64,000 nt of DNA, from NCBI RefSeq assembly GCF_028283785.1, contig NZ_JAPWKB010000004.1, positions 62,001 through 126,000 of the forward strand, in the 5' to 3' direction. The notes under the pieces were generated by a model that saw nothing but the letters and a program-made list of their open reading frames with translations, did not search any database and was not told where the DNA came from. Source of the stretch: Paraburkholderia sp. Its GTDB lineage: Bacteria > Pseudomonadota > Gammaproteobacteria > Burkholderiales > Burkholderiaceae. Shown piece by piece: positions 9,781 through 19,489 of this stretch; within the stretch, counting starts at the first letter, position 1, and each line of letters begins with the position of its first letter. The position numbers were made by a program, and so were the translations under genes.

Positions 9781-10788
9781 ATGCTCACGTTTCAGCAAAT
9801 CATCCTGACGCTGCAATCCTACTGGGACAAGCAGGGTTGCGCGTTGCTTCAGCCGATCGACATGGAAGTCGGCGCCGGCACGTCCCACGTCCACACGTTC
9901 CTGCGCGCAATCGGCCCCGAGCCGTGGCGCGCCGCCTACGTGCAACCGTCGCGTCGTCCGAAAGACGGCCGTTACGGCGAAAACCCGAACCGTCTGCAGC
10001 ACTACTACCAGTACCAGGTCGTGCTGAAGCCCGCGCCGGAAAACATCCTCGACCTGTACCTCGGCTCGCTCGAAGCGCTCGGCTTCGACCTGAAGCAGAA
10101 CGACGTGCGCTTCGTCGAGGACGACTGGGAAAACCCGACGCTCGGCGCGTGGGGTCTCGGCTGGGAAGTGTGGCTGAACGGCATGGAAGTCACGCAGTTC
10201 ACGTACTTCCAGCAGGTCGGCGGTCTCGATTGCAAGCCGGTGCTCGGCGAAATCACCTACGGTCTCGAACGTCTCGCGATGTACCTGCAAAAGGTCGAGA
10301 ACGTGTACGACCTCGTCTGGACCGAATGGGAAGAACTCGGCCCGAACGGCCCGGAAATGCGTCGCCTGACTTACGGCGACGTGTATCACCAGAACGAAGT
10401 CGAGCAGTCCACGTACAACTTCGAACACGCGAACGTCGATCTGCTGTTCTCGTTCTTCAACAGCTACGAAGCCGAAGCGAAGAAGATGATCGACGCGCAG
10501 ATCGCGTTGCCCGCTTATGAACTCGTGCTCAAGGCAGGTCACACGTTCAACCTGCTCGACGCGCGCGGCGCGATCTCGGTGACGGAACGCGCGGCGTATA
10601 TCGGCCGGATTCGCGCGTTGTCGCGCCTCGTCGCGCAAGCGTATTTCGAATCGCGCGAAAAGCTCGGCTTCCCGATGCTCGGCAATCCGGTGCACGGCGT
10701 GCCCGGCCTCACCACCGACGCGGAAGACGCAGCGAAGCCGGCCTGGGCGCCGCCGCTGAAAGTCGAACGCAAGATCGATCCGGACTGA
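9781..10788 (+). CDS. glyQ: Glycyl-tRNA synthetase alpha subunit
   Basis: 335 residues; the catalytic class II subunit of the bacterial alpha2beta2 glycyl-tRNA synthetase. The start at 9781 gives the family N-terminus [15 protein letters not shown]; an upstream start at 9751 adds ten unconserved residues. Conserved blocks such as [22 protein letters not shown] motif 2 (here [18 protein letters not shown]) and [12 protein letters not shown] are intact. Compared with E. coli (303) it has a C-terminal extension ending in KVERKIDPD, as I recall for beta-proteobacteria. glyS follows after 15 bp. Confidence 0.97.
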   Translation: MLTFQQIILTLQSYWDKQGCALLQPIDMEVGAGTSHVHTFLRAIGPEPWRAAYVQPSRRPKDGRYGENPNRLQHYYQYQVVLKPAPENILDLYLGSLEALGFDLKQNDVRFVEDDWENPTLGAWGLGWEVWLNGMEVTQFTYFQQVGGLDCKPVLGEITYGLERLAMYLQKVENVYDLVWTEWEELGPNGPEMRRLTYGDVYHQNEVEQSTYNFEHANVDLLFSFFNSYEAEAKKMIDAQIALPAYELVLKAGHTFNLLDARGAISVTERAAYIGRIRALSRLVAQAYFESREKLGFPMLGNPVHGVPGLTTDAEDAAKPAWAPPLKVERKIDPD

Positions 10789-10803
10789 CGGAAACACGAA
10801 CAC

Positions 10804-12903
10804 ATGACTCAAGCCAAACAAGCCACCCTGCTCGTCGAACTGCTGACCGAGGAACTGCCGCCGAAAGCGCTGGCGCGCCTCGGTGACGCATTCGCCGAAG
10901 GCATCGCGCAGCGCCTCGCCGCGCGCGATCTGATCGAAGGCGAACCGTCGTTCGAACGATATGCGACGCCGCGTCGTCTCGCCGTCACGATCAAAAACGT
11001 GCGCGCGGTCGCGCCGGAAAAACACGTTCGCGAAAAAGTGCTGCCGGTGTCGGTCGCACTGGATAAAGACGGCCAGCCCACGCCGCCGCTCGCGAAGAAG
11101 CTCGCTGCACTCGGCTTCCCCGACTTCACGGTGAACGATCTCGAACGTGCGTCCGACGGTAAGGCCGAAGCGTTCTTCCTGCGCTACGCGGCGCCGGGCG
11201 CGACGCTCGCCGACGGCCTGCAGGCCGCGCTCGACGAAACGCTGGCGAAGCTGCCTATCCCGAAGGTGATGACGTATCAGCGCCCGGACGGCACCAACGT
11301 GCAGTTCGTGCGTCCGGCGCACCGTCTGACGGTGCTGCACGACAACGAAGTCGTGCCGGTCAGCGCGCTCGGCGTCGATGCCGACGACACCACCCTCGGC
11401 CATCGCTTCCTGTCCGAAGGCTTCGTGCAGATCCAGCACGCTGACGCTTACGCGGAAACCTTGCTGCACAAGGGCCACGTGGTGCCGAACTTCATCGACC
11501 GCAAGGAAACCATCCGCACGCATCTGCTCGCGCAAGCCGACGGCGACGAGGTGGTAATGCCGGACTCGCTGCTCGACGAAGTGACGTCGCTGGTCGAATG
11601 GCCGGTGGTGTACGCGTGCCGTTTCGAGGACGAATTCCTGCAAGTGCCGCAGGAATGCCTGATCCTGACGATGCAGACCAACCAGAAGTATTTCGCGTTG
11701 ACCGACGCGAACGGCAAGCTGCGCTCGCGCTTCCTGATCGTGTCGAACATCGAGACGAAGACGCCTGGCGATATCGTCGAAGGTAACGAGCGCGTGGTGC
11801 GGCCGCGCCTCGCCGACGCGAAGTTCTTCTTCGAGCAGGACAAGAAGCGCCCGCTCGCCGACCGCGTGCCGCAGCTCGCGAACGTCGTCTATCACAACAA
11901 GCTCGGCTCGGCGCTGCAACGCGTCGAACGCGTGGAGGCGCTGGCCGGCGCGATCGCGCAGATGACCGGCGCGGACGTCGCGCTCGCCACGCGTGCGGCA
12001 CGTCTCGCGAAGGCCGACCTGATCACCGACATGGTCGGTGAATTCCCGGAACTGCAAGGCACGATGGGCACGTACTACGCCCGTCACGACGGCGAACCGG
12101 AAGAAGTCGCGCTCGCGTGTTCGGAGCACTACCAGCCGCGTTTCTCCGGCGACGCGTTGCCGGCCACGGCAACCGGCACGGTCGTCGCGCTGGCCGACAA
12201 GCTCGAAACGCTGGTCGGCATCTGGGGCATCGGCCTGCAACCTACCGGCGAAAAAGATCCGTTCGCGCTGCGCCGTCACGCGCTCGGCGTGCTGCGGATT
12301 CTGGTCGAAAAGCGTTTGCCGGTCGATCTGATCGAACTGCTGCGCGCAGCGCACGCACAATTCGCGAACGTGCCGAACGTCACCGATTCGACGCAAGCCA
12401 TCTACGAATTCTGTATGGACCGTCTGCGCGGTCTGCTGCGCGAACGTGGCCACGCGGCCGGTGAAATCGACGCGGTTCTCGCGATGAACCCGACGCGCCT
12501 CGACGACATCGTCGCGCGACTGGACGCGGTACGCGAATTCGCGGCGCTGTCGGAAAGCGCGTCGCTGGCTGCGGCCAACAAGCGTATCTCGAACATCCTG
12601 AAGAAGTCGGAAAGCGCGACGACCGGCGGCGTGCAGGTGGCGTTGCTGATCGAACCCGCTGAAAAGGCGCTGTACGCGCAGCTCGAACAGGTTGCGCCGC
12701 GCGTGCAAACCCAACTGGCCGCGCGCGACTACACCGGCGCGCTGACCGCGCTCGCGGCATTGCGCGAACCGGTGGACACCTTCTTCAACGACGTGATGGT
12801 CAACGCCGAAGATCCCGCGCTGCGCGCCAACCGTCTCGCGCTACTCGGTGCCCTGCATCAGCAGATGAACTGCGTCGCGGACATTTCGCGGCTTGCCGCC
12901 TGA
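10804..12903 (+). CDS. glyS: Glycyl-tRNA synthetase beta subunit
   Basis: 699 residues; the tRNA-binding partner of GlyQ, cytosolic. It opens with the family signature [15 protein letters not shown]. An HD-like middle region and a C-terminal anticodon-binding DALR-like domain (about 590-690) are present. Length matches other GlyS proteins (about 690). Its stop lies 10 bp before the gmhB start, so gmhB may be read from the same transcript. Confidence 0.97.
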   Translation: MTQAKQATLLVELLTEELPPKALARLGDAFAEGIAQRLAARDLIEGEPSFERYATPRRLAVTIKNVRAVAPEKHVREKVLPVSVALDKDGQPTPPLAKKLAALGFPDFTVNDLERASDGKAEAFFLRYAAPGATLADGLQAALDETLAKLPIPKVMTYQRPDGTNVQFVRPAHRLTVLHDNEVVPVSALGVDADDTTLGHRFLSEGFVQIQHADAYAETLLHKGHVVPNFIDRKETIRTHLLAQADGDEVVMPDSLLDEVTSLVEWPVVYACRFEDEFLQVPQECLILTMQTNQKYFALTDANGKLRSRFLIVSNIETKTPGDIVEGNERVVRPRLADAKFFFEQDKKRPLADRVPQLANVVYHNKLGSALQRVERVEALAGAIAQMTGADVALATRAARLAKADLITDMVGEFPELQGTMGTYYARHDGEPEEVALACSEHYQPRFSGDALPATATGTVVALADKLETLVGIWGIGLQPTGEKDPFALRRHALGVLRILVEKRLPVDLIELLRAAHAQFANVPNVTDSTQAIYEFCMDRLRGLLRERGHAAGEIDAVLAMNPTRLDDIVARLDAVREFAALSESASLAAANKRISNILKKSESATTGGVQVALLIEPAEKALYAQLEQVAPRVQTQLAARDYTGALTALAALREPVDTFFNDVMVNAEDPALRANRLALLGALHQQMNCVADISRLAA

Positions 12904-12913
12904 GCGTCCAGTC

Positions 12914-13468
12914 ATGGGTACCAGGAAAGTCGTCATCCTCGATCGCGACGGTGTGATCAACGTCGATTCCGACGCGTTCATCAAGTCGCCCGACGAATGG
13001 GTCGCGCTGCCCGGCAGCCTCGAAGCGATTTCCCGGCTGAATCAGGCGGGTTATCGCGTCGCGATCGCGACCAATCAATCGGGCATCGGCCGCGGCCTGT
13101 TCGACATGGCCGCGCTCAACGCGATGCATCTGAAGATGCACAAGATGGCGGCGGCGGTCGGCGGCCGGATCGATGCGGTGTTCTTCTGTCCGCACACGGC
13201 GGAAGATCACTGCGAATGTCGCAAGCCGAAGCCCGGCATGCTGAAGATGGTCGCCGAGCGGTTCGAGGTCGATCCTTCGCATACGCCGGTAGTGGGCGAT
13301 GCGATGCGCGATCTTCAGGCAGGCGCCGCGCTCGGTCATCCGGTTCATCTGGTGCTGACGGGCAAGGGCAAGAAAACGCTCGCGGGCGGCAACCTGCCGG
13401 AAGGCACGCGGGTCCACGACGATCTGCGTGCGTTCGCGCTGGATTTCCTGTCCGACCGGCAGGATTGA
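12914..13468 (+). CDS. gmhB: D-glycero-beta-D-manno-heptose 1,7-bisphosphate 7-phosphatase
   Basis: 184 residues, HAD superfamily. It removes the 7-phosphate in ADP-heptose synthesis for the LPS inner core. The nucleophile and acid/base are D10 and D12 (ILDRDGVINVDS). The zinc loop C92, H94, C100, C102 (CPHTAEDHCEC) distinguishes GmhB from generic HAD enzymes. The ATG at 12914 is chosen because the protein begins MGTRKVVILDRDG; a start at 12893 would overlap glyS. It precedes plsC, so envelope genes are grouped here. Confidence 0.95.
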   Translation: MGTRKVVILDRDGVINVDSDAFIKSPDEWVALPGSLEAISRLNQAGYRVAIATNQSGIGRGLFDMAALNAMHLKMHKMAAAVGGRIDAVFFCPHTAEDHCECRKPKPGMLKMVAERFEVDPSHTPVVGDAMRDLQAGAALGHPVHLVLTGKGKKTLAGGNLPEGTRVHDDLRAFALDFLSDRQD

Positions 13469-13630
13469 CGCTGCACCGAAGCTGAACGTTGAAAGTTGAA
13501 AGCTGAAGCGGGCCGGTCCTGCCGAAGCCAAATAAAGAACCAGGCAAGGAACGACGCGAGGAGACCACCGCGCCGTTCTCTCAGATTGACCCTGCGCGGC
13601 GAACCCGCCGCGCTCTCCGCGATACCACCG

Positions 13631-14386
13631 ATGCGCTTCATTCGTTCGCTGCTGCTGCTGATCTACTTCGTCGTGTTCACCATTCCGTACGCGACCGCCT
13701 GCTTCATCGCCTTTCCGTTTCTGCGGGCGACCAACCGTTACTGGATGGCCGCAGGCTGGTGCCGCGCGACGCTGCACGTGGTGCGCTGGCTGAACGGTAT
13801 CCGCTACCGGATCGAAGGCATGGAGAATCTGCCGGACGGTCCGGCCGTGCTGCTGTCGAAGCATCAATCGGCGTGGGAAACGCTGGCGTTTCCGGCGCTG
13901 ATGCCGCGTCCGCTGTGCTACGTGTTCAAGCGCGAGCTGCTGTACGTGCCGTTCTTCGGTTGGGCGCTGGGTTTGCTGAAGATGGTTCACATCGACCGTA
14001 AAGAAGGCAAGTACGCGTTCGATTCCGTCACGCGGCAAGGCAAGGAACGGATGGCCGACGGCGCATGGGTGATCATGTTTCCCGAAGGCACGCGCACACC
14101 GACCGGCCGCCAGGGCAAGTACAAGACCGGCGGCGCACGTTTCGCGGTGGCCACCGGCGCGCCGGTCGTGCCGATCGCGCACAACGCCGGGCGCGTCTGG
14201 CCGCGAAACTCCTTTTTTAAATATGCGGGTATAGTCACGGTGTCGATCGGCAAGCCGATCGACACGACGGGACTCACGCCCGACCAGGTCAACACGCGCG
14301 TCGAAACGTGGATCGAAAGCGAAATGCGCCGCATCGATCCTGCCGCGTACAGCGCTGCGGACGGTACTGCCGCCGCGCCACTCTGA
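13631..14386 (+). CDS. plsC: 1-acyl-sn-glycerol-3-phosphate acyltransferase
   Basis: 251 residues from the ATG at 13631. It makes phosphatidic acid from lysophosphatidate at the inner membrane. A hydrophobic N-terminal anchor (about 5-32) precedes the catalytic box H78-QSAW-E83 and the substrate motif FPEGTRT (150-156). The first box is HX4E rather than the textbook HX4D, a conservative change that I recall from beta-proteobacterial relatives. The protein is in frame upstream to 13496, but those 45 residues look non-coding and the gap 13469-13630 shows no other gene. A short AT-rich patch lies inside the gene at about 14211-14236. Confidence 0.92.
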   Translation: MRFIRSLLLLIYFVVFTIPYATACFIAFPFLRATNRYWMAAGWCRATLHVVRWLNGIRYRIEGMENLPDGPAVLLSKHQSAWETLAFPALMPRPLCYVFKRELLYVPFFGWALGLLKMVHIDRKEGKYAFDSVTRQGKERMADGAWVIMFPEGTRTPTGRQGKYKTGGARFAVATGAPVVPIAHNAGRVWPRNSFFKYAGIVTVSIGKPIDTTGLTPDQVNTRVETWIESEMRRIDPAAYSAADGTAAAPL

Positions 14387-14431
14387 CGCGCTCGCGCCCT
14401 CTCCGGCGTCCTTTGCGCGAAGCCGAATCCG

Positions 14432-15355
14432 ATGCAGAAGTCTCCCACGTCGCAACCCGCTGCGGCGCTCGATAGCCGGCAACTCGATCTGCCGCTCTTC
14501 GCAGAGCCCGGTGCGGCGACGCCGTCGCCGGCAAACCAGACCACTCAAACCAGTCACGCCGGCCTCGCATCGCAACCGTTGCAGCCTGGCACCTCATCGG
14601 GTTTCAACGGCGTGCCACGCGCGCCGGACGGCTCGAAACTGCGCAGCGTCACGCTCGGTCCGCAGACACTTCACTATCAGCTCAAGCGCTCGGCGCGTCG
14701 TTCGATCGGCTTTGCGATCGACAGCAGCGGCCTGACGATCACCGCGCCGCGCTGGGTCACGATCGCCGATATCGAAACCGCGATCTCCGAAAAACAGCGC
14801 TGGATTTTCACGAAACTCACCGAATGGCAAACGCGCGTCGAACAGCGCGCGCTGCCGAAAGTCGACTGGAAAGACGGCGCGGAAGTGCCGTATCTGGGCA
14901 AGCCGGTGCGGGTGTCGCTCGGCGCGCCGCGCGGTGTCGTCGCATTCGACGAACAGCTTGCCGCGCTCGCGTTGCCGCTGCCGTTGCAAGCCGATCCGCA
15001 GCAGATCAAGGACCGCGTGCAAAGCTGGCTGCAAAGCGAGGCGAAGCGGATTTTCGGCGAGCGGCTGGCGGTGTATGCGGAACGGCTGGGCGTGTCGTAT
15101 CGCGCGTATGCGTTGTCGTCGGCGGCGACGCGCTGGGGAAGCTGTTCCAGCGATGGCAAGATTCGCCTCAACTGGCGTCTGATTCACTTCCCGATGTCGA
15201 TCATCGATTACGTGGTCGCGCACGAGCTTGCGCATCTGCGCGAGATGAATCACAGCCCGCGTTTCTGGCAAACGGTCGAATCGATCTTTCCGGAGTTTCG
15301 CGAGGCGCGGCAGACGCTGAAAAGCCATCCACCGGAATTGCTGCCGACGCTCTGA
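14432..15355 (+). CDS. YgjP-like (DUF45/M48-type) metallohydrolase
   Basis: 307 residues. The C-terminal half carries the zinc site H264, E265, H268 and H274 (HELAHLREMNHSPRFW), typical of the YgjP/WLM group. The N-terminal 70 residues are low-complexity Ala/Thr/Gln/Pro sequence, and the conserved part begins about residue 75 (TLHYQLKRSARRSIGF). Members are annotated as metal-dependent hydrolases; E. coli YgjP has been reported to act on UTP. The role here is not established. It starts 45 bp after plsC, so is likely co-transcribed. Confidence 0.88.
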   Translation: MQKSPTSQPAAALDSRQLDLPLFAEPGAATPSPANQTTQTSHAGLASQPLQPGTSSGFNGVPRAPDGSKLRSVTLGPQTLHYQLKRSARRSIGFAIDSSGLTITAPRWVTIADIETAISEKQRWIFTKLTEWQTRVEQRALPKVDWKDGAEVPYLGKPVRVSLGAPRGVVAFDEQLAALALPLPLQADPQQIKDRVQSWLQSEAKRIFGERLAVYAERLGVSYRAYALSSAATRWGSCSSDGKIRLNWRLIHFPMSIIDYVVAHELAHLREMNHSPRFWQTVESIFPEFREARQTLKSHPPELLPTL

Positions 15356-15492
15356 GCGCCGGCAGGTGCAGACACCATCCGGTGACCGCCGACGCAGCCT
15401 GTGAAGCAGGCCACGCATGCCGGCGGTCCGGTCATTCGTTCAGTGGGGAACTGACGGATCTGATCCGATAAGCAGCGATAAACACAGTTAAA

Positions 15493-15509
15493 CGGCGTGC
15501 AATGCGCCG
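15493..15509. terminator. Small hairpin between convergent YgjP-like gene and gloA
   Basis: CGGCG-TGCAATG-CGCCG hairpin. Read on the plus strand it is followed by CTTAGTTTTTCTTC; on the minus strand, past the gloA stop, by TTTAACTGTGTTT. The five-base stem is short, so this is a weak bidirectional terminator candidate. Confidence 0.35.
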
Positions 15510-15510
15510 C

Positions 15511-15897
15511 TTAGTTTTTCTTCTGGATGAATTCGATCTTGTAGCCGTCCGGATCCGTGACGAAAGCGATCACGGTCGTGCCGTGCTTCATCGGACCGGC
15601 TTCGCGAACCACTGTCCCGCCTTGCGCCTTTATCTTGGCGCAGGCTGCGTACGCGTCGTCGACTTCGACCGCGAGGTGGCCGAACGCGCTGCCCAGTTCG
15701 TACGATTCGGTGTCCCAGTTGTGCGTCAGTTCGATCACCGCGCCGCTGGCTTCATCGGTGTAGCCGACGAATGCGAGCGTGAACTTGCCGTCCGGGTAGT
15801 CGTCGCGGCGCAGCAGTTTCATGCCGAGCAGTTCGGTATAAAACGCGATCGAGCGGTCCATGTTGCCGACTCGAAGCATGGTGTGAAGCAGGCGCAT
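15511..15897 (-). CDS. gloA: Lactoylglutathione lyase (glyoxalase I)
   Basis: 128 residues. It converts the methylglyoxal-glutathione hemithioacetal to S-lactoylglutathione in the cytosol. All four metal ligands are at the E. coli positions: H5, E56, H74 and E122. The overall sequence is close to the nickel-type bacterial enzyme without eukaryotic insertions. It lies downstream of rsmA in the same direction with a 72-bp gap, where apaG/apaH would be found in E. coli. Confidence 0.96.
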   Translation of the reverse strand: MRLLHTMLRVGNMDRSIAFYTELLGMKLLRRDDYPDGKFTLAFVGYTDEASGAVIELTHNWDTESYELGSAFGHLAVEVDDAYAACAKIKAQGGTVVREAGPMKHGTTVIAFVTDPDGYKIEFIQKKN

Positions 15898-15969
15898 CGT
15901 GTACTCCTTGTTGCGGAAAAATCGAGGACGTAAATGTACCCGGATTTGTGCCCGGCTGCAGACCGTGAC

Positions 15970-16830
15970 TCAGGCGCCGGCGTTGCCGCCGGACGCGGCC
16001 GCACGGCTCGCCCGATGCGCTTCGACGACCTGCGCGACGCGCACGTATTCGTCGACCGGCACGTCTTCCGCGCGACGCTGAAGATCGAACCCGAGCGCGT
16101 CGAAATCCGCCTGGTCGCGAAAGGCGGCGAGCGTGTTGCGCAGCATCTTGCGGCGTTGCGAGAACGCGGCCGTCACGAGTTCGCCGAGCACGCGCTGATC
16201 GACCGGCGCGAGTTCGTGCGCGGCGTACGGAATCATCCGCACGATCGCGGAATCGACCTTCGGCGGCGGCTGGAAGGCTTCGGGCGGCACGTCGAGCAGC
16301 TTGTCGATCACATAACGGTATTGCAGCATCACCGACAGACGGCTGAACGCCTTGCTGCCCGGCTCCGCGACCATCCGCTCAACCACTTCGTTTTGCAGCA
16401 TGAAGTGCTGATCGATCACGCACGGCGCGAAGTCGGTCAGATGAAACAGCAGCGGACTGGAAATGTTGTACGGCAGATTGCCGACGATCCGCAGCGACGG
16501 TTTGTCCGCGTCCGGCGCGGCCAGCGCGCCGAAGTCGAATGCGAGCGCGTCGCCCGCATGCAGTTCGAGCAGCTCGCCGAATTTCTTCTTCAGACGCACG
16601 ATCAGATCGCGGTCGAGTTCGACCGCGTGCAGCGGCGATTCCGGCGACGCGAGACGCTCGATCAGCGGCTGGGTCAGCGCGCCGAGGCCCGGTCCGATTT
16701 CGACCATGCGTTCGCCGCGTGCCGGACGAATCACGTCGACGATCGAATCGATCACGCCCATATCGACCAGAAAGTTCTGTCCGAAACGCTTGCGCGCGAA
16801 ATGGCCCTGGTGCTGTCTGCTGGTGGACAT
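15970..16830 (-). CDS. rsmA: 16S rRNA A1518/A1519 N6-dimethyltransferase
   Basis: 286 residues. SAM-dependent enzyme that dimethylates two adjacent adenosines in helix 45 late in 30S assembly. It shows motif [15 protein letters not shown] and the catalytic motif [14 protein letters not shown], both canonical. The N-terminus [11 protein letters not shown] is the family signature. It lies in the lptD-surA-pdxA-rsmA order, 134 bp after the pdxA stop. Confidence 0.97.
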   Translation of the reverse strand: MSTSRQHQGHFARKRFGQNFLVDMGVIDSIVDVIRPARGERMVEIGPGLGALTQPLIERLASPESPLHAVELDRDLIVRLKKKFGELLELHAGDALAFDFGALAAPDADKPSLRIVGNLPYNISSPLLFHLTDFAPCVIDQHFMLQNEVVERMVAEPGSKAFSRLSVMLQYRYVIDKLLDVPPEAFQPPPKVDSAIVRMIPYAAHELAPVDQRVLGELVTAAFSQRRKMLRNTLAAFRDQADFDALGFDLQRRAEDVPVDEYVRVAQVVEAHRASRAAASGGNAGA

Positions 16831-16964
16831 CGAAAACCGCTAAGAAAGAGAACTGGGAAAACGCAAAAGAATGCGCTGGGACGCGCGGCGCTCGCGCGCC
16901 ACGCCGTTACCCGAATGCTAACCGAATTGCCGGATGAGTCAGCCGGATCGCGCGCGCAGGCTCA

Positions 16965-17975
16965 TCAGCCCGCGCGACGATGCCGCGCCATCGACACCGC
17001 CGTATCGATCGCGGCGATCAGGCTGCCGGAATCGGCGCGGCCGGTGCCGGCGAGATCGAGCGCGGTGCCGTGATCCACCGACGTGCGAATGATCGGCAAA
17101 CCGAGCGTGACGTTGATGCCTTCGCCGAAGGTGGCGTACTTCAGCACCGGCAAGCCCTGATCGTGGAACATCGCCAGCACGCAATCGGCTTCGTTCAGAT
17201 AGCGCGGCTGAAACAGCGTATCCGCCGGATAGGGACCGCGCGCGTCGATGCCCTGCGCATTCGCGAGCGCGAGCGCCGGCGAGATCACGTCGATCTCTTC
17301 GCGCCCGAGATAACCGTTTTCACCCGCATGCGGGTTCAGGCCGGTGACGAGAATGCGCGGCGCGGGCAAACCGAAATGGTGACGCAGATCGTGATCGACG
17401 ATACGCAGCGTGTCGACCAGACCGTCGATCGTCAACGCCGCCGATACGTCCTTCAACGGCAGATGCGTGGTGGCGAGCGCGACCCGCAACGGCCGCGCGC
17501 CCGTGCCTGCGAGCATCATCACGACACGCGGCGTGTGGGTGCGTTCGGCAAGATATTCGGTGTGACCGGTGAATGGCACGCCCGCATCGTTGATCGTGCT
17601 TTTTTGCAGCGGCGCGGTGACGATTGCGTCGAAACGGCCGCTCGATGCGCCGTCGATTGCAACGTCGAGCAGATTCAGCACGTAGCGGCCGTTGGCGGCG
17701 TCGAGCTTGCCCGCCTGAGCCGGCACACCAAGCGGCTGATGCTCGACGCTGACACGCCCGCTCTGACCGCCCGTCAGCGCCGCCCAATCGACTCCGACCG
17801 CTTGCGCACGTTGCGCCAGCAGAGCGGCGTCGCCGAGTACGGTGAACTGCGCGTCCGGCCAGTGCGCCGCCGCGCCTGCCAGCGCCCGCGCAGTCAGTTC
17901 CGGACCGACGCCGGCAGGTTCGCCGGTCGTGATCGCAATCTGAAGCGGGAAATGGGAAGCGGAAGCGGCTGTCAT
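16965..17975 (-). CDS. pdxA: 4-hydroxythreonine-4-phosphate dehydrogenase
   Basis: 336 residues. NAD-dependent oxidation/decarboxylation step of the DXP-dependent pyridoxal 5'-phosphate pathway. It shows the opening [13 protein letters not shown], the metal-binding His of [10 protein letters not shown], the [15 protein letters not shown] block and the C-terminal [13 protein letters not shown] motif. Length is normal (about 330). It follows surA by 85 bp. Confidence 0.96.
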   Translation of the reverse strand: MTAASASHFPLQIAITTGEPAGVGPELTARALAGAAAHWPDAQFTVLGDAALLAQRAQAVGVDWAALTGGQSGRVSVEHQPLGVPAQAGKLDAANGRYVLNLLDVAIDGASSGRFDAIVTAPLQKSTINDAGVPFTGHTEYLAERTHTPRVVMMLAGTGARPLRVALATTHLPLKDVSAALTIDGLVDTLRIVDHDLRHHFGLPAPRILVTGLNPHAGENGYLGREEIDVISPALALANAQGIDARGPYPADTLFQPRYLNEADCVLAMFHDQGLPVLKYATFGEGINVTLGLPIIRTSVDHGTALDLAGTGRADSGSLIAAIDTAVSMARHRRAG

Positions 17976-18060
17976 CGTCTTAAGTGACTCTGATTGAATC
18001 TGAACGGCTTACGCATCGGGTGCGCAATGCTTGCGAACCCGATGCGCGCGTTATAGCGCG

Positions 18061-19413
18061 TTACTGCGCAGCGACCGGATTGGACTTGACCTCGACATAC
18101 GCCGTGTCACGCAATTCGCGCAGCCAGTCCGAATACGCCTGCTCTGCCTTGCGCTGACCGATTGCCTGGCGCGCCAGATCCATCTGCTGCGAAACCGAAC
18201 CTTCCGCGTCGCGGCGGCCGAGCACCTGGATCAGGTGATAGCCGTATTCCGAACGCACCGGATCGCTGACCTGGTTGTCGCTCAAGTTGTTCATTGCGCG
18301 CTCGAATTCCGGCACGGTTTCGCCCGGGCTGATCCAGCCGAGATCGCCGCCTTGCGACGCCGAACCGTCTTGCGAATAAGTCCGCGCGAACTTCGCGAAA
18401 TCGCCGCCTTGCGCGACGTCACGCTTGATTTCGAGCAGCTTCTGACGGGCTTGCGGCTCCGACATGCCGTCGCCGACCTTCAGCAGAATGTGGCGAACGT
18501 GCGTTTGAACCAGCTTGGTCGATGCACCCGTGGCGCCCTGACCTGCGCGGCGATCGACCAGACGAACGATTTCGAAGCCGTCGTCGGTGCGGATCACGCT
18601 CGGGTTGACCTGGCCCGGACGCAGCGATGCCGCGGCCTTGACGAAGTCAGCCGGCAGCTTCGACGGTGCCTGGAAACCGGTGTCGCCACCCTTCGATGCA
18701 TCCGGCGCCTGCGAGTTGGCCTTCGCGAGCTTCTCGAAGTTCGTGCCGCCTGCAGCTTCTTTCAGCAGGCCGTCGGCCTTTTTCTGCGCGGCTTCGATGT
18801 CGGTTTCCGACGCGTTCAGCGGCGCCTTCAGGAAAATGTGTTCGAAGCGCAGATCGCTCGTCTGACCGGCATTCGGTCCGCGCTGGCTGGCGATGTAGTT
18901 CGCGACTTCCGCGTCCGACACCACCACCTTGCTATCCACTTCTTTCTCACGCAGACGCGACAGCGTCAGTTCAGTGCGCGCGTCGCTGGTGAACGTGGCC
19001 CAAGGCACGCCTTGCGCCTCGATCCGCGAACGGTACATGTCGAGCGACATGTTGTTCGCCTGCGCGAGACGTTCGAGCGTTTTCTGCACTGCCGCGTCGT
19101 CGATCTGGATGCCGTCTTCTTTCGCTTTCTGCAACTGGATGCGTTCGAGGACCATCTGGTTCAGCACTTGCGCGCGCAGCTGGTCGGCCGGCGGAACCGG
19201 TGCGTTTTGCTGGCTCAGACGATGCGTGATCAGGCTCGCGCGTTCGTCGAGTTCACGCTGCGTGATGACGCCGTTGTTGACTACAGCCGCGATCGTGTCG
19301 ACGGTCGTGCCATTGTTGCCGCCAAGCGCCTGCGCGGACGCCGGCGCAGCCGACAGGAAAGACGCAACGGCGGCGAAACCTGCCACGAACGTTGCCAAGC
19401 GAAGCTTTTTCAT
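18061..19413 (-). CDS. surA: Periplasmic chaperone/prolyl isomerase SurA
   Basis: 450 residues. Escorts outer-membrane proteins, including LptD, to the BAM complex. A Sec signal peptide ([20 protein letters not shown], cut near APASAQA) supports the ATG at 19413; an in-frame start at 19467 would put 18 residues before it. The chaperone domain is followed by two parvulin domains (first centred on FEHIFLKAP, second on [11 protein letters not shown] with [11 protein letters not shown]). The second has the better preserved isomerase core. It lies 76 bp downstream of lptD, the conserved order. Confidence 0.96.
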   Translation of the reverse strand: MKKLRLATFVAGFAAVASFLSAAPASAQALGGNNGTTVDTIAAVVNNGVITQRELDERASLITHRLSQQNAPVPPADQLRAQVLNQMVLERIQLQKAKEDGIQIDDAAVQKTLERLAQANNMSLDMYRSRIEAQGVPWATFTSDARTELTLSRLREKEVDSKVVVSDAEVANYIASQRGPNAGQTSDLRFEHIFLKAPLNASETDIEAAQKKADGLLKEAAGGTNFEKLAKANSQAPDASKGGDTGFQAPSKLPADFVKAAASLRPGQVNPSVIRTDDGFEIVRLVDRRAGQGATGASTKLVQTHVRHILLKVGDGMSEPQARQKLLEIKRDVAQGGDFAKFARTYSQDGSASQGGDLGWISPGETVPEFERAMNNLSDNQVSDPVRSEYGYHLIQVLGRRDAEGSVSQQMDLARQAIGQRKAEQAYSDWLRELRDTAYVEVKSNPVAAQ

Positions 19414-19489
19414 AATTGCCACAGATACTCCAGTGATGTCGGGCGCGCCTCGCCCGTCTTTTCGCATTGCTCAAACGGTAGGACGTGCG

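Noticed and set aside
9730..12714. Open frame of 994 codons antisense to glyQ-glyS
   Set aside because: Caused by GC-rich third-position bias on the opposite strand; Arg/Ala/His-rich sequence without any family feature, while the sense genes are certain.
14211..14236. Internal promoter in plsC from an AT-rich patch (TTTTTTAAATATG, TATAGT)
   Set aside because: The patch encodes the conserved FFKYAGIVTVSIG segment; spacing to the next gene is about 200 bp and no -35/-10 pair fits.
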